NCBI GenBank assembly: GCA_004151065.3 | Contig: NWUY0303877385.1 | Location: 1-10,268, forward strand | DNA from: Larix sibirica | Lineage: Eukaryota > Streptophyta > Pinopsida > Pinales > Pinaceae | Direction of reading: 5' to 3' | Length of the DNA stretch: 10,268 bases | Shown: piece by piece, positions 6,562 to 10,268 of the stretch | Position numbering within the stretch: the first letter of the stretch is position 1 | Layout: each line of letters begins with the position of its first letter | Program-made: the position numbers and the translations under genes | Notes under the pieces: generated by a model | Seen by the model: only the letters and a program-made list of their open reading frames with translations | Told to the model about the DNA's origin: nothing | Databases searched by the model: none

Positions 6562-7448
6562 TTAATCCTGAACCGAATGACAAAAAAATAGATGATGCCA
6601 CCAAAAATAAAATATGGCACTAGAGTTAGGAAGTCGATGACTGGAAGATAGCAATTCTCTCTTCCTCGACCAGTCGATCAACTTCCCATCTTTCATCAAA
6701 ATAAACCCTTCCAGAGCCAAAGTGCCACGCTTAGATAGAGAATCCATTGAAGAATTGAAGTCCTGATAAATATGCAGGAGGGAAAGATTACCAAACCATA
6801 TCAACAAATCAGATACCGAATCCATCCATGACTGGAGATTCAAAACCTGTAATTTACATTCACCAAGGGCCCATTTAATGATCAACTTAGTATCTCTAAC
6901 CACCTGAAGAAGTTTAATACCTCAAGATTTAGAAAAAAACAACAGCATCCAGAGCCCCAGGATCTCACCCCTAGTGTTTGTCCCCACACCACAATTCATC
7001 CATAATTTGAAGGGACATGAATTATTCAAAACATTAACCACCCCAACCCCACAGACACGAGCATCATCCAAAGAGGAACTGTAAAAAAATCCTCTAAATC
7101 CCTCCAAAAATATCGACAGATTCCTACAGGCACCAAGATAGTTTAAATCCAAATCAACCCCATCACCAGAAAATTCAATATAGGATGAGATGGCCCGACA
7201 AGAAACCCTATCAAGAATGGAGCGTTTCTCTTAAAAAATCAAACGATTACATGCCTTACAAATCTCCTAGCATATGAAGCAGGGAATCACATCTCAGGCA
7301 GGAACAAATTTTATCCATGTATGGAAGCAAGATGAAAGAGAAGGCCCACTCCAACATGACATAATGGAGTGTGATTTTGTAACAGCCATCCAGAATAACA
7401 ATAACAAGGAGCATTCAATAAACATGTGTATAATAGATCCAATTCCCC
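6562..7448 (-). pseudogene. LINE RNase H domain and ORF2 C-terminus
   Basis: After the frameshift the frame reads 'SGPSLSSCFHTWIKFVPA' and 'DVIPCFIC', crosses three stops (TGA 7294-7296, TAG 7267-7269, TAA 7231-7233), then runs 'YLGACRNLSIFLEGFRGFFY' into RNase H. The first catalytic residue of 'FFDG(A/S)S' is Tyr here (TAC, + strand 7081-7083). The other three acidic positions are kept: Glu at 6964-6966 ('NTRGEILGLW'), Asp at 6892-6894 ('VVRDTKLIIKWALG') and Asp at 6742-6744 ('SMDSLSKRG'). TGA 6922-6924 interrupts 'FSKS*GIKLL', where Arg from CGA is plausible. The natural terminus is TAA 6562-6564. Loss of the first Asp should inactivate the enzyme regardless of the stops. Confidence 0.9.
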
Positions 7449-8069
7449 AAAGCATAAAGGGAAAATAAATGGACCAAAAAAACCTCTCCTGATGAGATTA
7501 TTACCTGTCAATATTTTGTTGTCTAAGGAAAGCTAGATGAATAATGTTACCTTAAGAGGTACCTTCCAGTTCCAACAAACATTATACCACCAATTGCTTT
7601 CAACCTGTGACTCTGAAATCAGGGCATCATATGCCCGTTTTGTAGAGATGACACCCAATTGGGTATCCCTGGACCAAATGAGATTTTCCTCACCGCCTGT
7701 TAAAAAGATGCCCACTCTTTGACGTCCCAAAATATAGGATGACCGTTCCTCCACCAACTTGCCATGCAACCCCAACTGCGAAGAATCAATCCAAGTATGT
7801 GATCCAATCAAACCATGACCCGCAATCACACACTGTTCCAGATAATTATAGCCCTTTTCTCTTAAGTATGTCAAGAGTTCCAAGGATGATTGAAAGTCAA
7901 TTGGACCACCAACTATGAGATCCTCCCCAACTCAAATTGATATCTTGTTCCTCGGTTTCCATCCTAGCCAATCAACTAAGACCTAAAATGAGGCAACAAT
8001 CCCACAATAGATATTTGACGCCCCTTTGATAGGTGTAAACTTTAATCTCGTCCATTCAACCATCGATCA
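7449..8069 (-). pseudogene. LINE ORF2 connection region and zf-RVT-like zinc knuckle
   Basis: The frame of the RT continues past TGA 8067-8069 as 'SMVEWTRLKF', then crosses TAG 7983-7985 and TGA 7932-7934. The second of these reads 'I*VGEDLIVG', where Arg from CGA is plausible. Next comes 'LTYLREKGYNYLEQCVIAGH' and the 'YDALI......WW..VW.W.(I/V)P.K..LF(I)W' signature as 'WWYNVCWNWKVPLKVTLFI', with TAG 7533-7535 in place of its Trp. It resumes 'LSLDNKILTGNNLIRRGF' and 'PLCFGE'. A one-base loss in the C4 run 7445-7448 then switches frame to 'IIHMFIECS', which supplies the His and Cys of the zinc knuckle. One Cys of the knuckle appears replaced by Phe ('IFPLC'). In this family the region is thought to bind RNA; activity is not implied for this copy. 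Confidence 0.85.
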
Positions 8070-9470
8070 ATCCTTCAAATATTTATCCCTAGTTACACTA
8101 CTCCATAACCTGTCCATAAATAGAGCACGCCATAAACGTTTATCTGATAAAGCATGTGCAAATTGAAATATATTCTTCAAATCCCAACCGCCCATCTGTT
8201 TATGCCGAGCCAAGCACTCCCAATTTACAAGATGGAATTTATTTTTTCCTTTGTCACCTGACCATATAAAGTTAAATGTTTTCTTGCAAATACAAGTTAA
8301 AACAGAAATGGGAACTTTGCATAAAGACTTCCAATAGAAATATGAGTTCTCTAGCACGGACTTCGCCAGAGTGAGTTCCCCCCCAATTGACAGCCAACAC
8401 CAATACCAATGATGAATCCTTTTATCAAAACGTTTAAGTAACCACTTCCAATTTGAGGTTGTATAACAATCTGGCTTAATAAAATAACCCAGATACAATG
8501 TCCCCTCCACAATTGAAGCCAATTTGTATGGAAGGATCTCCTCTATGCTAGCCAATGTTACTTCATCCACATTATGATCCAACAAAGTAGATTTCTCCAC
8601 ACTAAATAACACATCGGTCGAGATACAAAAAATTTCAAGAATAGATTTGTAAATAATCCATTCACATACCTTCCCCACACCGAAAATCATTACATCGTCC
8701 ACAAAGAGAAGATGCGTAATGGACATCTGAGGTGCAATTTTTAAGCCTTTCAACTTCTTCTTCGACTTCTCCTTCAAAATTAAATGACTTAATCCTTCAA
8801 TAATAAGAAGAAAAAGAAGAGGTGACAAAGGGAACCCCTGGAGAAGGCCTCTGGTGGCCTCAAAAAAATTTGAAGGAGAACCATTAACCAGTAGAGAAAA
8901 GTTGACAGAATTGACACAAGACATAGTCCATTTAACAGCTTCCCACTGTAGCCCAATCTAAACAAGAACCATACGCAAATAGCCTCAATTTACATGATCA
9001 TAAGATTTTATTAAATCTATATTGAGGACCATAGCTTTCAGATTCAAATTCTTGATGTTGTGGAATGCCTCCTGAACCACCCCTATCGCATCAAGAATTT
9101 GCATGTTTTCAAGAAATCCAAATTGTTCCATAGAAATGTTTTTAGATAACACCAGCTTGATCCTTTTAGCAATTATTTTGGCTATGATCTTGTAGATCAA
9201 ATTGCACATCAATATGGGCCTAAAATATCCAAATCCACAAGGATGTGAAGACATGGGGATTAAGGCTATAAAATTTGAGTTAATGGCCAGCGAGACCTTC
9301 CCCATTTTGCGATATTCCTCCATAGAAACAAGTATTTCCTGCCCCGTAATATCAAAGAACTCAAGAAACAACTCCACCATCCACCCATCCGGGCCCGAGA
9401 GTTTTGACCTGGAAAATACCTTTAACACTTTCAAAATCTCATCCAAAGTAACTGGGGCCACAACTTTAGC
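8070..9470 (-). pseudogene. LINE reverse transcriptase domain
   Basis: RT copies the element RNA at the nicked target. The fingers read 'PVTLDEILKVLKVFSRSKLS', 'GPDGW', then 'FIALIP' and 'FRPILMCNLIYKIIAKIIA', where the usual form is 'FRPISLCN'. Motif A is 'LNIDLIKSYDHV', with its catalytic Asp at 9015-9017. Motif B is 'GLLQGFPLSPLLF'. Motif C is 'LLFVDDVMIFG', with the Asp pair at 8694-8699. The thumb shows 'YLGYFIKPDCY' and 'WLSIGGELTLAKSVL'. All three catalytic aspartates are retained. Two close stops follow motif A: TGA 8985-8987, where Trp is expected ('VN(W)GYL'), and TAG 8958-8960, where Gln is expected. From 8957 to 8070 the frame is uninterrupted, ending at TGA 8067-8069 after 'SVTRDKYLKD'. 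Confidence 0.93.
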
Positions 9471-9994
9471 TCATTCCTCATCAGAAAAATATCTCGGATA
9501 CTCTTTAATTACCTTAATTTGTTCAATGACATATGATGAAGTCGATTCCTGGTATAAGTTAATGAAATAATGTATCACTTTATTTTGAAGAGAGTTTAAA
9601 TCAGATATTTTCTTACCATCCTTGTCTAACAGTTCCCATATAGAGTTATGAATCCTCCTACATTCTACAAATTTGTGAAAAAAATAGTATTTTGATCGCC
9701 AAGACAAACCCACGTCACCCTGCTTTTCAAACGCCAAGTTTCCTCTTCCTTTCTCAGAATCCTCATTTTCCTTTGTTTTAGTAATGTGAGAGATTCATGA
9801 TCTTGATTAGATAAGGAGACCGAGGGAGAGACCATGTTATATCCACAATATAGGCTTTTATCTTGACTAAACGCCCCTTAAGGGATCGACTTTTTCCTTT
9901 CCCTCTCCCATTTATAAACAATGCATTTTAACACCTTCAATTTCTTAACTAATATGTACATCGCCGAAGCCTTCGATTCAAAGTCCATATTTAT
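9471..9994 (-). pseudogene. LINE ORF2 linker between endonuclease and reverse transcriptase
   Basis: After the TAG at 9995-9997 the same frame continues 'MYILVKKLKVLKCIVYKWER', passes a TAA at 9878-9880, and reaches 'EETWRLKSRVTWVCLGDQNT'. This is the charged 'W..KSR..WL..GD.NT.FFH' motif of plant LINEs. The continuation 'FFHKFVECRRIHNSIWEL' is one frame over, so a single base is missing in or beside the A7 run at 9678-9684 (+ strand). The new frame carries 'DKDGKKISDLNSLQ' and 'FSDEE' up to TGA at 9471-9473. The segment bridges the endonuclease and RT fingers and has no known separate activity. Confidence 0.82.
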
Positions 9995-10268
9995 CTATTC
10001 TGATCTCACCATGACTTTGAATTCCTGCTCCCCCAAGCAGCAGTGCTTGAACTTGAAGGGATAAAATGTATTTTTTCCATCAAGTTTGAATTCCAACAAA
10101 ACCGGGAAATGGTTTGATATAGCATCTGCTTCAACCCAGTACCTATATCTGAAAACTGCCTCAGTAAGACTCTCGGCCACCAAATATCTATCTATCCTCT
10201 TAGCAACCCCATCCATGGCCCCGCAACCGTTTCTCCATGTAGGAACCAGTGGATTGGGTTCAATGTCC
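9995..10268 (-). pseudogene. LINE endonuclease (EEP/APE-like) C-terminal part
   Basis: The endonuclease nicks target DNA to start target-primed reverse transcription. The frame is open from the window edge and reads 'PLVPTWRNGCGAMDGVAKRI', then 'DRYLVAESL', the usual '(T/P)(T/F)TW.N......I..RLDR.L' block that precedes the active-site end of the domain. The terminal catalytic motif, normally S-D-H-x-P, appears as 'SNHFP' at about 10103-10117. The Asp is replaced by Asn (AAC at 10112-10114) and the His is kept. The change would be expected to abolish nicking. The first premature stop is TAG at 9995-9997. The first ATG in the frame (10216) is not a real start, because clear homology precedes it. 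Confidence 0.85.

Larger units (their letters stand above)
6203..10268 (-). mobile_element. Decayed LINE retrotransposon, most of ORF2 plus 3'UTR, running off the right edge
   Basis: Read on the - strand from the right edge, the element gives endonuclease C-terminus, linker, reverse transcriptase, connection and zinc-knuckle region, RNase H and 3'UTR in the standard plant LINE order. The coding sequence is co-linear, and only single-base lesions break it. These are 13 premature stops: TAG 9995-9997, TAA 9878-9880, TGA 9471-9473, TGA 8985-8987, TAG 8958-8960, TGA 8067-8069, TAG 7983-7985, TGA 7932-7934, TAG 7533-7535, TGA 7294-7296, TAG 7267-7269, TAA 7231-7233 and TGA 6922-6924. There are also one-base losses near 9677-9684 and 7445-7448. 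The expected natural stop is TAA at 6562-6564. The 5' part (ORF1 and the endonuclease N-terminus) lies beyond 10268. The 3' end is placed at the short A tract (T run 6203-6207 on the + strand), which is an inference. Confidence 0.9.

Noticed and set aside
7274-7722. Short + strand ORFs across the LINE connection region
   Set aside because: Antisense to a continuous homologous - strand reading; no motif of their own.
9202-9570. 122-aa + strand ORF
   Set aside because: Antisense shadow of the LINE reverse transcriptase on the - strand.

Overview
The window looks like non-coding, repeat-rich DNA from a large plant nuclear genome. It is AT-rich, has no recognisable host housekeeping gene, and is dominated by decayed retroelements of the plant LINE (non-LTR) type. 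The wording of the LINE proteins, for example the RT segment with FVDD and the 'WGILK...IFGD...HIYREYN..ADSLSK' RNase H, reminds me of LINEs from gymnosperm (conifer-like) genomes. That taxonomic guess comes from family resemblance only and was not tested.

Layout. (1) Positions 1-1733, + strand: the 3' part of a retroelement cut by the left edge. It carries the end of an RNase H domain (3-254). This is followed on the same strand by a frame-broken stretch (259-523) that reads into an uninterrupted 264-codon frame (524-1315, first ATG at 632) for an unrecognised, probably coiled-coil protein. A 3' untranslated stretch and an A8 tract at 1726-1733 follow. (2) Positions 1734-2520: non-coding, with an 89-bp tandem duplication and an older diverged duplication of about 170-210 bp. 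(3) Positions 2524-3292, + strand: a 5'-truncated LINE remnant with only a broken RNase H domain, a 3'UTR and an A7 tail. (4) Positions 3293-6150: AT-rich sequence without a supportable gene. It contains a tRNA-derived SINE (4920-5063, with Pol III A and B boxes and a near-perfect 11-bp target duplication), a second weaker A/B-box pair, a 48-bp tandem duplication at 47/48 identity and a 46-bp duplication at 43/46. (5) Positions about 6203-10268, - strand: most of a LINE ORF2 running in from the right edge. In order it has the endonuclease C-terminus, linker, reverse transcriptase, connection and zinc-knuckle region, and RNase H, then a 3'UTR. It is co-linear but dead, with 13 in-frame stop codons and two single-base frameshifts.

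Nothing here works as a pathway. The shared theme is LINE retrotransposition: EN nicks target DNA, RT copies the RNA, RNase H removes it, and SINEs borrow such machinery. All the LINE copies seen are inactivated. The least explained part is the left element, where a sizeable, largely intact coding region lies directly downstream of RNase H, in a place where ordinary LINEs have only a 3'UTR.
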